Program-made: the position numbers and the translations under genes
Origin: Taudactylus pleione
Taxonomy: Eukaryota > Chordata > Amphibia > Anura > Myobatrachidae
Direction of reading: 5' to 3'
Assembly: GCA_031769625.1 (NCBI GenBank)
Contig: JAUIMM010000126.1
Span: 9,244,501 to 9,308,500, forward strand
DNA: 64,000 bases
Shown: positions 22,790 to 34,752 of the stretch, piece after piece
Position numbering within the stretch: the first letter of the stretch is position 1
Layout of the letters: each line of letters begins with the position of its first letter
Notes under the pieces: model-generated
Told to the model about the DNA's origin: nothing
The model's input: the letters and a program-made list of their open reading frames with translations, nothing else
The model's database searches: none

Positions 22790-23615
22790 TGTTTGTTTTA
22801 CTATATATATTACAGTGGGAGTACGGGTGCCAGCCGCCTGCTGGCACTTGTAGTTCCACAAGTGCCAAAGGGCAGGCACATTGGCACCTGTAGTCCCACT
22901 GTAAAAGATAATAGTATACATATATTTATCCCACTTTTACCCCTGCACCCACCGGCCAGGGGTGCAGGGAAGAGCCCTGGGGTTCAGCTTAAGCCTAGGG
23001 TGCTCGGGTCACCCCTTTATTGGGGGTTCCCCACCTCCCCTGAGATCCCCAGCTTGGGCTGACTAGCTTGTGGTGTTAATGCTTTGGCCGGGGTAACCCG
23101 GTAAAAGGGTCTCCTGGCTGTGGTATTACACCCCGGCTACTTTGAGTCCGGTGCTGGTTTTAAAAGTAGGGGGAACCCCACACCATTTCTTCCGACTATT
23201 TTTAAACCAGGACTGGCTCACAGAGCCCAGTGCTGGTTCATAAAATATGGGGGAACCCTACATGTTTCCCATATGTTGCCCGGGGCTGGTTATGCTCAGG
23301 GAAGGAGGGGACCCCATGTTGTTATTTTTTCCATTCTTTACATTTTGTTTTTCAATATACACACATGCAGCCTGCACGTATGTCACTGATACATGCAGGC
23401 TGCATGTTCGGGAGTGTTTGACTGCGGTCAGACACGGAAGTTGCCAGTAAAAACGTGAAATCATTTACCATCAGAGAACTTGATTCAGTCCAAACTCGAT
23501 TCTTTGTAAATTTGCATCTTACATTATTCTATTATCTCCCGAGTCCTGGTGAAGCTCAGAGAGTTTGTTCTTGAGGAAACTTGGGACAAACTCGATTGTT
23601 AGTAAATTTACCCCT
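22790..23615. mobile_element. Partial relative of the 16.8-18.1 kb element
   Basis: It shares the GTCCGGTGCTGGTTTTAAAA and GGGGACCCCATG core words and ends in AGTAAATTTACCCCT. The matching left end is not found, so the copy is incomplete. A short inverted repeat near 22815-22905 has GGCACTTGTAG-type arms. Confidence 0.45.
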
Positions 23616-24740
23616 ATAAGCTAGAGAGGTCACTCAGCAGGTCACTGTTGATGACCATAATCATCATCATTTTGTATATTTACCAGGACTCAGGCAAATG
23701 ACTGACAGGCATATCGGTAGCTCTCTGTGGGTCTGTTTCAGTTTGCAATTACACTAACATGCTCTTCCTGTACTCAGATTGCATTTGTAAGCCCGTCCCT
23801 TCCCCATTCAACCTCTCCAAGTGTCAGATCATGTGCCCTACAAATGTGCATATTTTACGCTAAGCAAACGAGTGTACGACCAACACAGCTTCAGCTCTAA
23901 ACTCTATTTGGAAACAGTAGTACACAGCAGTCATTTTAGGCATTGCTCTGCTTTTAAAATATAGCAATAGCTACTCTTTTTGCTTATACTTGCACACCAA
24001 AAACAGAGCTGAACATGTGTATATAGTTACATATATGAGTTTCTCCCCAGTTTATTGCAACCTTAATTATAATATAATATGTTGGCAATCTGGCAATGAC
24101 TGTAGATCTGTGTAAATGTTCCACAATGTTAATTTAATCTTTGCAACACCTGCCAGTTATGTCTAGGTTAGTGCTATGGTAATCACTCTGACCTCTATGT
24201 CTTCTGATCCCTTACTCTTGTAACAAAATTCTAAAATACCAGCAATTAAGCATGGAAATCTCGTACTGGATCGTTATCCATATACTGACCCTTGATGATA
24301 TCATTATGCTCTTGGGAGGCAGGGCAGCGTATTAAACTTGGACAGACGGCTCAAACATCAGTCTGAAACACTTTCGGCATTAAATGGATGATCTCGGAGG
24401 ATCAAAGTGTGCTAACTGTTCCAGCATGCTTAATAGGTTAAGTATAGGTGACTGACTAAACTGCTAATCAGATCAGACAAGCATCAATGGTTTAGAACTT
24501 TTTTTTTTATAGATTTAGTGTTTCTATAACAACTGTTATATGTTATCCTTTTTGTGAGAAGTCTGATAAAGTGACACATAAGTCCTTGAGGGCTGTACGT
24601 AGGTAACATTTTTTTTTATTTGGGTCTGAGATAGCGTTACTGACATAACCTAAATAAATTCTTCATTGGATGCTACATGCTGATAGAGGTTAAGGACCAA
24701 TTTTAGTACATAACATTGTTCTGGCTGATTGTAGCATAAT
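23616..24740. other. Unique AT-rich sequence
   Basis: No repeat or gene is recognised. The part at 24230-24480 is balanced in composition and free of repeats, and could be a non-coding conserved segment, but nothing in the sequence proves it. Confidence 0.35.
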
Positions 24741-25253
24741 GGGCCTGATTCAGCAAGGATTGCTATTGCATTTATGTACGCAATTGACAGATTGTTTCGT
24801 ACTTCACATGCGTATGCATCGCAGTGCAAGTGCGCAATCGCAGTGACTACGCAGACCAATCGCAGAGTGATTGACAGGAAGTAGCATTGGGGGGTGGTGA
24901 CGGTGGTGGTCGGCAGAACGCAGGCATGCCAGAGCGTTTGAACGCCATTACAGGGGCGTGCATAAATTAGCCACTGCGATGCCATACGTAGCCTGGGCTT
25001 TCACTGCGTGCGACGCGGTTAGCAATCTCTGAGTAAAGTCTGATCTTGTGCAAGTGTGCGTGAGGCTGCGATGGTACTCAATGTTTCCGGTGGTATCACA
25101 GTGTTGCTAAGTATTACGGATGTGTGTAAAGTAAGGTGAGCGTCCTTATGTTAGGCTTTGTATAGCATTGCAATCATTAGCATGAATTCACAATTAAACT
25201 GCGTGCTTAATCGCTATTGCGATCACAATAGCAATCCTTACTGAATCAGCCCC
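24741..25253. mobile_element. GGGCCTGATTCAG-family MITE 2
   Basis: The ends GGGCCTGATTCAGCAAGGAT and ATCCTTACTGAATCAGCCCC are inverted with AAT on each side (24738-24740, 25254-25256). The core matches the MITE at 18495-19004. Confidence 0.8.
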
Positions 25254-25320
25254 AATGTTTTGCTGAGTCTAAAGAATGAGACAGATCTCACTGATCATAT
25301 GCAACACTGTGGAGACACAT

Positions 25321-25791
25321 CAGTGGCATAACTTCATCCCAGATGCCCAGAGGCAAGTTATAATTTGGTGCCCCCCCGTCACAGCCACTGACACTGTAAT
25401 GTAGCATTTTGCTAGCAGATACACCCACAGTTGCACACAGAATATAGGTATGCCATGGAGGAGTGAGACAGAGTTGTGGGTGAGGGGGGCGCAGATGTGT
25501 TACACGGGCATAAGAAGCTGCTGATGAGCAGCAACACCAATTAGTAGGGACAGGCTATAGATAGATGGAGGCGGCAGCTGATGGTCTGACACTGAGCTCT
25601 CCACTAGTGTGTAGTGGCTTCTCAGGTGCCAGGAAGGGGTGCCATTTATTGGGTGTCCATGACGGTACACTACGGGTACATAGTTACAGCCACAAGTGGG
25701 GTGAATATATTGTGGGCAATGAAGGAGGTGCCCCTTCAGTGCTGGAGCCCGGCAGCAGGCGTCTCCATTGTCTCCCGTAGTTGTGCCCCTG
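25321..25791. mobile_element. 471-bp hAT-type MITE
   Basis: It begins CAGTGGCATAACTTC and ends GTAGTTGTGCCCCTG, inverted hAT-type termini. The flanking 8-mers agacacat (25313-25320) and agacacac (25792-25799) match at seven of eight bases. Confidence 0.75.
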
Positions 25792-25799
25792 AGACACAC

Positions 25800-27016
25800 T
25801 TGAATACATTTTTATTTAAATATTGTATCTTGGATGGCGGCGATATTACAATTCATGATCTGGAAGACTTCTTCTTGGAATTCAGAAGCCAACAATTTTT
25901 TATTGAAAATAAGAGAATTCGTATAACTTAATGTCTTTAATTTAAATCATGAATTTAGCTAAAGTATTGTGATATGTATCACAGTCTCTGTAACACCACT
26001 AAAGTAATAAATAATGGTATAAATATGATTGTAAAATCAGCATTTACCTTATGAAATAGAAGGGGTTGCTTTTATAGATGCAGCTTCCCTTTTAAAAAAC
26101 GTAGATAATGTAGAGAGGCTTTTAAAAGTATGCCCATTTGCTGAGAGTATCTTCAGGGCCTGTTTAAGGGTTCCATATACCTTTATCGAATACACTTGTA
26201 GCACCTCCTGTATTGCTGCTAAACACAGAGCACAGTGCATATGCATGTTCAGGAGATCTCCACTGATACTGCACATATGCAGGTAACAAATATTATACAA
26301 CTGACATGTATGACCTTGACATCTAATGATGTTTGTGTAATTAGAGACATTGGTTTCTGGGGAGTGTGAGGATTTTCTAAAGACAATCACATGCATCTCT
26401 TAAGCTTTGTACATACTTATATATATAGCGTTTGTTCGGACGATTAACAATATATCTGTAGTGAAAATATGTGTACTGCTGCACTAGTGAAACAAATTAT
26501 ATACAATGTAGCAGCTCACTTTACAGTAGAAACAATGTAAGTTGTAGATAAAAAGGAGTGCTGGTGATTAATAAAACTAACTAAATAAGTAAACTAAATC
26601 GTGCACACCAGCGGAAGAATTATACAAGCACAGAGGGAACCAGCCAGCCGCGGAGAAGACCAGCACACGGAAGGTAGGCAGAGACAGGGCTTGCTAGTTA
26701 GTTCTACCTGCATCCACCCGGTCATTACTTTGCTACTGACAACATTGGAACCCACAGATAACGCATTCAAAAGACTTTTTAACTGTGTAAAAGAGCTTTA
26801 TAAACATTCACTAATTACCCCTCTTTTTACAGGAATCGCGCCACACACATACTTAGTTTTATTAATCACAAGTGCTCTTTTTTATCTACTACTTACAATA
26901 TATTTGTAGTGCCCCGCGAGTGTCTACACCCAATATCTCTGTGAACGACGTAGCTCACCAACATATCAGGTCAGTCTTGCAGGACAGCCTATACCAATAT
27001 ATCATCCAGATATATC
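25800..27016. other. AT-rich sequence without recognised features
   Basis: Short open frames occur (for example at 25614-25931 and 26601-26909) but show no domain. No TSD or terminal repeats were found. Confidence 0.4.
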
Positions 27017-27423
27017 AGTAAGGGGCGAATTCAATTAGCCGCGAAAAGCAGAGGTCGGTGAAAAGCAAGATAATTTCGCCTCATTTGCCTGTTTGGACGC
27101 GATATTTTTGCCATGTGCGTCCTCGCTTATCTCCGTATTCAATTCCAAACCAGGCGAAAACGCGTATAGGCGAATGTATTTAATAACGAAACTAGCGAAG
27201 AGGACAGCATATTTTGGGGAAATCAGTCTGTACCCCCAAAAAATCCTCACTGTCCCTGGAAATCAATATACGAGGATATTAATAGCCCTACTAAAAGTAT
27301 TTAGTGATCTTAAAATGAGTCAAATGGTTGTTATAATGCATATTTGCATTAATGTGAAAAAATTATATAATGCAATGTTTTTTGAGAAAAATAAGTACCC
27401 CAGATAAATTTGGGGTACATGTA

Positions 27424-29075
27424 CAGTCAGGTGCATAAATATTGGGACATTGGCAGAATTTTCATATTTTGGCCTCTATTCACCACCACGATGGCTTTGA
27501 AATGAAACAAACAAGATGTGCTTTAACTGCAGACTTTCAGATTTAATTTGAGGGTAATTACATCCAAATCAGGTGAACAGTGTGGGAATTACAAAGGTTT
27601 CTATATGTGCCTCCCACTTTTTAAGGGGCCAAAAGTAATGGGACTATCAACTCAAAAGCTATTTCATGGACAGGTGTGGACTATTCCCTAATTATTTCAT
27701 TATCAATTAAGCAGGTAAAAGGTCTGGAGTTGATTCTAGGTGTGACATTTGCATTTGAAATCAGTTGCTGTCGACTCTCAATATGAGATCCAAAGAGCTG
27801 TCACTATCAGTGAAGCAAGCCATCATTAGGCTGAAAAATCAAAACAAACCCATCAGAGAGATAGCAAAAACATTAGGTGTGGCCAAATCAACTGTTTGGA
27901 ACATTCTTAAAAAGAAAGAACGCACCGGAGAGCTCAGCAAAACCAAAAGACCCGGATAACCACGGAAAACAACTGTGGTGGATGACAGAAGAATTATTTC
28001 CCTGGTGAAGAAAAACCCCTTCACAACAGTTGGCCAAATCAAGAACACTCTCCAGGAGGTAGGTGTATATGTGTCAAAGTCAACAATCAAGAGAAGACTT
28101 CACAAGAGTGAATATAGAGGTTGTCACCACAAGATGTAAACCATTGGTGAGCCTCAAAAACAGGAAGACCAGATTAGAGTTTGCCAAACAACATCTAAAA
28201 AAAGCCATTAAAGTTCTGGAACAACATCCTATGGACAGATGAGACAAAGATCAACTTGTACCAGATTGATGGGAAGAGAAGAGTATGGAGAAGGAAAGGA
28301 ACTGCTCATGATCCAAAACATACCACCTCATCAGTGAAGCATGGTGGTGGTAGTGTCATGGTGTGGGCATGTATGGCTGCCAATGGACCTGGTTCCCTTG
28401 TATTTATTGATGATGTGACTGCTGACAAAAGCAGCAGAATGAATTCTGAAGTGTTTCGGGCAATATTACATGCTCATATTCAGTCAAATGCTTCAGAACT
28501 CATTTGACTGCGCTTCACAGTGCAGATGGACAATGACCCGAAGCATACTGCAAAAGCAACCAAAGAGTTTTTTAAGGCTAAAAAGTGAAATGTTATGCAA
28601 TAGCCAAGTCAATCCCCTGACCTGAATCCGACTGAGCATGCATTTCACTTGATGAAGACAAAACTGAAGGGAGAATGCCCCAAGAACAAGCAGGAACTGA
28701 AGACATTTGCAGTAGAGGCCTGCAGAGCATCACGAGGATTGAAACCCAGCGTCTGGTGATGTCTATGCGTTCCAGACTTCAGGCTGTAATTGCCTGCAAA
28801 GTATTTGCAACAAAGTATTAAAAAGTGAAAATTAGATTTAGGATTGTTTAGTTTGTCCCATTACTTTTGGTCCCTTAAAAAGTGGGAGGCACATATAGAA
28901 ACTGTTGTAATTCCAACATCGTTCACCTGATTTGGATGTAATTACCCTCAAATTAAATCTGAAAGTCTGCAGTTAAAGCACATCTTGTTTGTTTCTTTTC
29001 AAAGCCATTGTGGTGGTGAATAGACGCCAAAATATGAAAATTCTGTCAATGTCCCAATATTTATGCACCTGACGT
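27424..29075 (+). mobile_element. Tc1-type transposon with ~210-bp inverted repeats
   Basis: The ends CAGTCAGGTGCATAAATATT and the inverted counterpart ending near 29075 are flanked by TA (27422-27423, 29076-29077). The inverted repeats run to about 27640 and from 28860, with the inner word CCCACTTTTTAAGG repeated near the ends of each. Long IR/DR-type ends fit Tc1 elements. The enclosed transposase is broken. Confidence 0.9.
27783..28821 (+). pseudogene. Tc1 (DD34E) transposase, several stops
   Basis: The N-terminal paired-like helix-turn-helix is readable (MRSKELSLSVKQAIIRLK, then REIAKTLGVAKSTVWNIL). A TAA at about 27957 follows KTKRPG, and frameshifts follow near 28130. The catalytic core is still recognisable: [31 protein letters not shown] and SPDLNPTEH, giving D, D and E. 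The last codons are ATKY and TAA. About 345 codons, the normal Tc1 length, but at least four stops or shifts make it inactive. Confidence 0.9.
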
Positions 29076-29077
29076 TA

Positions 29078-29715
29078 AATGGGTAATAGTATATTTTGGT
29101 GTCTCTAAAGTGAAGATTTAAACATCTCAAAAATACACCTGCTGCAGCTTCCTGCAATCTTAAAAACACATGTCTCAACATTATAGCCCCCCAAAATACC
29201 TGGCCCCCTACTTTTTACCCATTTTCCAACACTGTTAACATTTTTGCCCCAAAAATGCAAATAGAAAATTTTACAGCGCTGCGAAACAAAGTGCACAATG
29301 ACCTGATTCACAATGGAAATGTATAAGAAAATGAGAATTCAAATAAAAAATTTCTACATTTATTTATATAATAAACCAATCAATGCCCTTAAATATATAG
29401 TACATCAGCAATAAAAATGTCACATATGTAAATACAAAAGCAATAAAAAAAACATTGGTAAAAAATAATAATCAATGAATTGACAAATATCTGTCTGGTA
29501 TTTAAAATGCCATATGATCAGACAGTTAGGCAAATAACAACTCTGAATCCTCAGTTGTTGCAATAAATCGTATTGAAACACTGCTTCTCTGTATAGTCTT
29601 GAATCACCACAATTATATGGATTTAGCTAACCTGTGGCACTATGTTACTACATTGCTTCATGAAAAAAGCTTCCAAGCTTCACAATCTCATAGATCCTTG
29701 TTGTGTTTTTCTTTT

Positions 29716-29717
<2 letters not shown>
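29078..29717. other. AT-rich remainder of the host MITE and flank
   Basis: The first ~220 bp probably belong to the MITE opened at 27017. The rest is A/T-rich with no feature. Confidence 0.35.

Positions 29718-29768
<51 letters not shown>
29718..29768. repeat. (TA)n microsatellite
   Basis: About 25 uninterrupted TA units. Confidence 0.95.
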
Positions 29769-29772
<4 letters not shown>

Positions 29773-30883
29773 TTGAGTGCGGTTCACAAAAAAAAGTTTA
29801 CAAGTAGGCAAAAGAGAAAAAAGGTTGTCATGCAAGTGTCATTTATTTATCTTAACGATATTTGTTGGAATAGTGCTTGAGAGCCGCGTCCGACTGAAGG
29901 TTAACAGATCTCAATGCCCGAAATGACAGGTGACAGGCATTTAGTGTCTGGCCAAAATCCACAAAAGGTTCACTACTGAACTGGCAGCCTTCCCACAGTT
30001 TCACTGGGGGGTCGGTATTCAATAAACAGAAAGTCAAAGCAGGGGACTCACCAATGACTATGGTGTCCGGTCTCCCAGTGTGATTTGGTCCTTGGCTCCA
30101 TGCACCTCCGTGTGGCTGTTAGCGGAGACCCGCGCTGTCCCGGCTCTGGTTAGTGCTCAGGGTTTCCGGTTGTTCAGCATGGAGTGTTCCACCTGATCTC
30201 ACCGTGTTCTCTGACTAGTGCAAATGTTGCCAGTGTCAGTTGTCTGTAGTGTCCCAGCTTCAATCTATGGAGCAGAAGATTGCAACCAAGTGGAGATATA
30301 TATTCGGTGCTGATTCATCCAAAGTGGTGATCAAGATGTACTGTTTCTAATGCGTTTCTTCCCAACAGGGATTTCTTCAGAGGGGTGTGTACAAGAGAGA
30401 GAAAATTCTAAATTTTTGAACCAAGTCTGATCCCAGAAACACCTATAAGGTGTTACTTTCATTGCCACGTATCACACATTAACTATAGTATATGTGATTA
30501 AAATGCAAAAAAACATAAGTATCACATTCATATACATTTATTTAGGAGAAAGGCTTATTTGTTCAATATATAAAAGATATTACCACTGTGCTGATTACTA
30601 AATAAATCAGCAGACTTAATTACTGTTTTTGCATAAACAAAAACTGATTTTCAAATCTATTGTAGTTAAGTATAGACAAAAATTGAGTTATGGACCTATT
30701 ATAATGATTTTTTTTTAAATAATTTAAAAAAAAGTTATTAGTACCAAGTGTAAAACATTCAGGATGATATCTAACCTTATAATGAAGTACAATAAATCTG
30801 GTTAGTATAGGAACAATAACCACATAATTATAAACAACCCTTAAACAAATATATACAAAAGCCGGGAAATATCTATAACAATA

Positions 30884-31324
30884 CAGGTTGAGTCTCCCAT
30901 ATCCAAAATGCTTGGGACCAGGGGTATTTTGGATATCAGAATATTCCATATTTTGGAATAATTGCATACCATATTGAAATGTCTTGGGAATAGGACACAA
31001 ATCTAAGCACAGAATGCATTTATGATTCATATACACCTTATACACACAGCCTGCAGGTAATTTTATACAATATTTTCAATAATTTTGTGGCTCAAACAAG
31101 TTTGTGTAGATACATGAAATTCATTTATATGTCATATACAACTTATACAAACATCCTATAGGTCATTTTATACTTTATTTTTAATAATGTTGTGCCTTAA
31201 ACAAAGTTTGTGTACATTGAACCATCAAAAATCAAAGGTTTCACTATCTCAGTCATGCTAAAAATATTCCATATTTCGGAATATTCCGTATTTTGGAATA
31301 TTTGGATATGAGAGACTCAACCTG
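30884..31324. mobile_element. Tigger/pogo-like MITE, 441 bp
   Basis: The ends CAGGTTGAGTCTCCCATATCC and its inverted partner are flanked by TA (30882-30883, 31325-31326). The body words CAAAATGCTTGGGACCAG, TATTTTGGAATA and ATTCATTTATGT-like text resemble mammalian MER44/Tigger7-type repeats from memory. No transposase is present. Confidence 0.75.
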
Positions 31325-31384
31325 TATATCCAATATATATCTCATATGTAAAAACTATATTAATGAGAATAGTACGCATAAAAA

Positions 31385-31490
31385 ATAGATGAATAAAATA
31401 AAAAAATAATAGTAATAATACTAGTAATAATAATAATAAAAATAATTATAATGATAATAATAATGTTAATGTAAAATAATAATAATCATA
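31385..31490. repeat. (AAT)n-rich microsatellite
   Basis: An imperfect AAT/AATAAT run in the 3' UTR region of Penelope element 1. Confidence 0.8.
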
Positions 31491-32826
31491 AAGACGTGTG
31501 TGCCCAAAATTAAGGACCTGGCACCTTGAGTTACATGAGCCAGTACCAGTGGGAACCACAGACCATAGATGATATCAAAAGAAAAAAAGAAAAAATAAAT
31601 AAAAATGTAAAAAACAAATAATAAGAAACAAATAATCAAAGGCAATAATGGGGTTATCTTGCTTAATGATAAGAAACCAGAGCATACAGAAGACATAAAT
31701 ATAAAAAGATAGAAATATAAAACCCCACTAATATTCAATCAGTCTAGACGGGACAATCAAGTTCAAAGAACTTCATTCAGGTCTATGGTCTCAATAAGAC
31801 CTTCAGGAAAGAGGCTATTAATCTCTTGAATCCTATACACTTCTCTCCTGCAGAGTTGCTTGTATCTATCACCCCCCCTGCTAGTTTGTTTAATGTGTTC
31901 CACACCAGTAATGGTGAGGCTTTCTGGATTGCTATTATGGCAAAGGGCAACATGACTGGAGACACTGTGCATCATGACTTTATTCACAATGTTCCTCCTG
32001 TGTTTCCCAAATGTGCTCTTAAGGTTTCTAGTAGTTCTGCCAATATAAGAGAGATGACAGCTGCATTGTAAAAAATATATAACATAATCTGTTTTACAGA
32101 TAATAAACTCTTATTGTATACATCTTTTTGGAGAAACATAAGAATAATTCTTTAGTTTTATTCCTAGCATGTGAGCACATGATGCACCTTGTGCTCCCAC
32201 ATTTCTAGAAACCTAAAGGAACACTCAGCAGCCAAGAGGAGCCTACCTGTTGACTTGGCTGATTGACTGGTTTAAAGAAGCTGGGAGCTAAGATGTTTTT
32301 TAGATTATGATTCTTCTTAAATATAATGAGTGGTTTGTCAGCAATAATGTCTTTGAGAATCGGATCTCCCTTAAGAATCAGATAATTCCTTCTAATAAGA
32401 TCCTTAATTTGATATGCTGCTTTATTATATTTACAGATGTACAGTATATTTTCAGTATTATTCTCAACAGAATTATCACATGACAACCTGTTATTTTCTT
32501 TCCTCTTTTTTTGAGGGGGTACTAAGAGATGACCCCTATCCATTTTGCAAAATACTCAAGGGGTATCCTCTCTCCATGAAATTCTCTAACATTTCCCTAG
32601 ACTGACCCAAAAATTGAATCTCAGAACTACAATTTTTCTTTAGTATCATCAGTTGCCCTTTGGGGATGTTAGCCCTTCAGGGTTTGTAATGTGCACTTTT
32701 ATAGAGAAGATAATTTTTGCATCCACCTTTTTTCAAAAGGTGGATGACACAATATGGTTATTCACTATTTGAAAGTTGAGATCCAGGAAGGAAATGTGGA
32801 AATGGAGAGTGAATTTTAGATTATTA

Positions 32827-33165
32827 GGTATAAATTAACTAAGATGGGAGTTCTATCAAAAAGTGATGTTGCCCATAGCAACCAATCAGATTCCAGGTAT
32901 TATCTTCTAGAAGGTGCTAGATCAGGAGTCTTCAAACTTGGCCCTCCAGATGCTGTGGAACTACACATCCCAGCATGCACTGCACATAGTTTTAGCATGC
33001 TGTTATATCAAAAAGGTGGCAGTGCATGCTGGGATGTGTAGTTCCACAGCAGCTGGAGGGCCAAGTTTGAAGACCCCTGTGCTAGATAAATGAGAAGTAG
33101 AATCTGATTGGTTGCTATGGGCAACTTCACTTCTTAATAGAACTCCCATCTTAGTAAATTTACCC
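32827..33165. mobile_element. T2/Kolobok-type MITE inside the Penelope element
   Basis: The ends are GGTATAAATTAACTAAGATG and the inverse of GGGTAAATTTACTAAGATG, with TTAA at the right (33166-33169) and a mutated ATTA at the left. The arms include GTTGCCCATAGCAACCAATC, paired with GATTGGTTGCTATGGGCAAC. A TTAA target fits the Kolobok/T2 group known from Xenopus. It separates two pieces of the reverse transcriptase. Confidence 0.75.
32923..33079. mobile_element. 157-bp hairpin hAT MITE nested in the T2-type MITE
   Basis: The arms CAGGAGTCTTCAAACTTGG and CCAAGTTTGAAGACCCCTG pair over about 60 bp, including GTGGAACTACACATCCCAGC. An exact 8-bp TSD tgctagat lies at 32915-32922 and 33080-33087. Confidence 0.9.
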
Positions 33166-34752
33166 TTAAGTGTTATGATTCAAAGAATTCACAAAAGATT
33201 GTGCAAGTGTTTCATCCCCCTCCCAAATAATAAACAAAGCATCAGTGTAACGACCATAGAGGACGAGAGTCGTGCCGAACATCCCCCCACACGTGCTCAT
33301 CCTCTAACACACCTACGTACAGATTCACATAGCTTGGCGTGAATCTCATCCCCATGGCTGTTCCCATCATCTGTAAAAAGTGTTCACTATTAAAAATAAA
33401 ATAATTATGTGTGAGGAGAAACTGGACAGAATCTACTACTAATTTTTGATGTGGCACAGATGATTAAAAGTCTCCAAGATATAAGTTATGATGTTCAATC
33501 CTTTCTGGTGTGGAATATTGGTAAAGAGAGACTCAACATCTAAAGTAAGAAAACTAACTCTCTTTGCATTGAAAATTTTTAATTAAATTAAGAATGTGAG
33601 TAGAGTCTCTAACGTAAGTAAGGTTGTAAAAAAGAATCAATAAAATGTGACAAATTACTCGTGAGGGAATCCAAATCCAAAATTATAGGACAACCAGGGG
33701 GTGATGTTAATGACTGAGGAATTTTGGGTAAGTTATAAGTGGGAGTGACAGGAAACAAAATATATAAAAACTTCCATTCCTCCCTGGAAATAATCTCTTC
33801 CCTCAATGCTGCTTCTAAGATGGACTTCAATTCCTTCCTGATAAGGGGAAGAGGGGTTCCGGTCCAGTCGGAGATAGAAAGTGGTGTTGAACAGTAATGT
33901 CTGTGCATCCCTGAGATATTCTGTGCAATCTTGAACCACAACCCATCCCACTTTATCAACCGGTTTAATGATGATGGTTGGATCAGTTTGTAGTTCTTTA
34001 ATTGCATTCCTTTCTTTTAATGATAGATTATGGTGAAAATGTTTTTTTTTTTTCTGACAAATACCTCTTAGCTCCGGTAAAAACAATCAATAGATGGTCC
34101 TTTTTCCATCAGAGGACATAATTCTGAATGGGGTTTAAATATTTTATTGGTCAAAGATGACTTGCTATGGCTGTAGATAGGTAAAGGTTTTCCCCCTCTA
34201 AGTTGGTGTTATTTTCTTGGTATAGGTCTTCTAAAAATGAAATTGCTTCTGAGTCTGTGTGATCTAGTACATTAGAATGGATCAATTCATCCTTTCCCTT
34301 CAATTTTTTTTTTGCAAAATACTTTTTTCGACAAAGATTAACTGTGAACCTATTAAGTTCGACAAAAATGTCAAACATATTCGCTTCAGAAGAGGGAGCA
34401 AAAGGAAGATCTTTATTTAGTAATTTAATTTGTGAGTTTACACTGACATGTTTTTTTGGGGTGAATTAAGATAATTTTTACATTTGTTTTGACTAATTAG
34501 TCTTTAGGGGGTTGTCCAAAGGGTTCTGAACCAAGTCCCCACATTTGTACCCCATAATATGGATTTTGCACTTCTTTTTCCTGCCTTTTGCTGGAGAAAC
34601 TGTTTAGGCTGTTTTTGCCTATGGAGTTTTCGCCTAGGTGAAAACTCCCGGGAATTGAATATGGAGATACTTTAAAAACAGGCAAAAAGTGCAAATCGGT
34701 GAAAACTTTTTTGCCGATCACGGCTTTTCACCTCTAATTGAATTCAGCCCCT

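Larger units (their letters stand above)
31763..34440 (-). pseudogene. Penelope RT plus GIY-YIG endonuclease, decayed
   Basis: Read leftward, the N-terminal region has LPFAPSSEANMFDIFVELNR (34330-34430). Next come NLSLKERNAIKELQTDPTII and the conserved IIKPVDK block (about 33930-34030), then SLTSPPGCPIILDLDSLTSN (33640-33720). RT motif A reads LTLDVESLFTNIPHQKG (about 33500-33550), then GTAMGMRFTPSYVNLY (33350-33410), and a motif C equivalent YTDALFIIWEG near 33230. After a MITE insertion, IISFLDLNF-type text continues, then NNLKNILAPS-like sequence. The C-terminal GIY-YIG domain is open from about 32098 to 31763 and has VIYFLQCSCHLSYIGRTTRN. The RT region has stops and frameshifts; the endonuclease frame does not. 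Confidence 0.8.
29880..34480 (-). mobile_element. Penelope-like retroelement 1
   Basis: The minus strand carries a decayed Penelope-type reverse transcriptase followed by a GIY-YIG endonuclease (31763-34440). Downstream, about 29880-30420 has the sequence GAAGAAATCCCTGTTGGGAA and GAAACGCATTAGAAAC, a motif common in the terminal repeats of amphibian Penelope elements as I recall them. The left limit is therefore approximate. The right limit is the junction with the host MITE near 34480. Other insertions lie inside it: a Tigger-like MITE and a T2-type MITE. Confidence 0.75.
27017..34751. mobile_element. MITE with GAATTCAATTAG ends, split by nested insertions
   Basis: The left end GGGGCGAATTCAATTAG and the right end CTAATTGAATTCAGCCCC are inverted. 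For about 150 bp inside, both arms share GGCGAAAAC- and TATTCAATTCC-type words. Removing the Tc1 element (27424-29075) and the Penelope element (about 29.8-34.48 kb) would leave an ordinary short MITE. The assignment of both ends to one element is an inference from arm similarity; no clear TSD is visible. Confidence 0.55.

Noticed and set aside
25511..25525. CTGATGAG words as ribozyme cores (also at 56088)
   Set aside because: Isolated occurrences without the second conserved box or flanking stems.
29880..30420. Hammerhead ribozyme in the Penelope terminal region
   Set aside because: Penelope elements can carry hammerheads, but I could not find a CTGATGA core with a matching GAAA and stems here on either strand.
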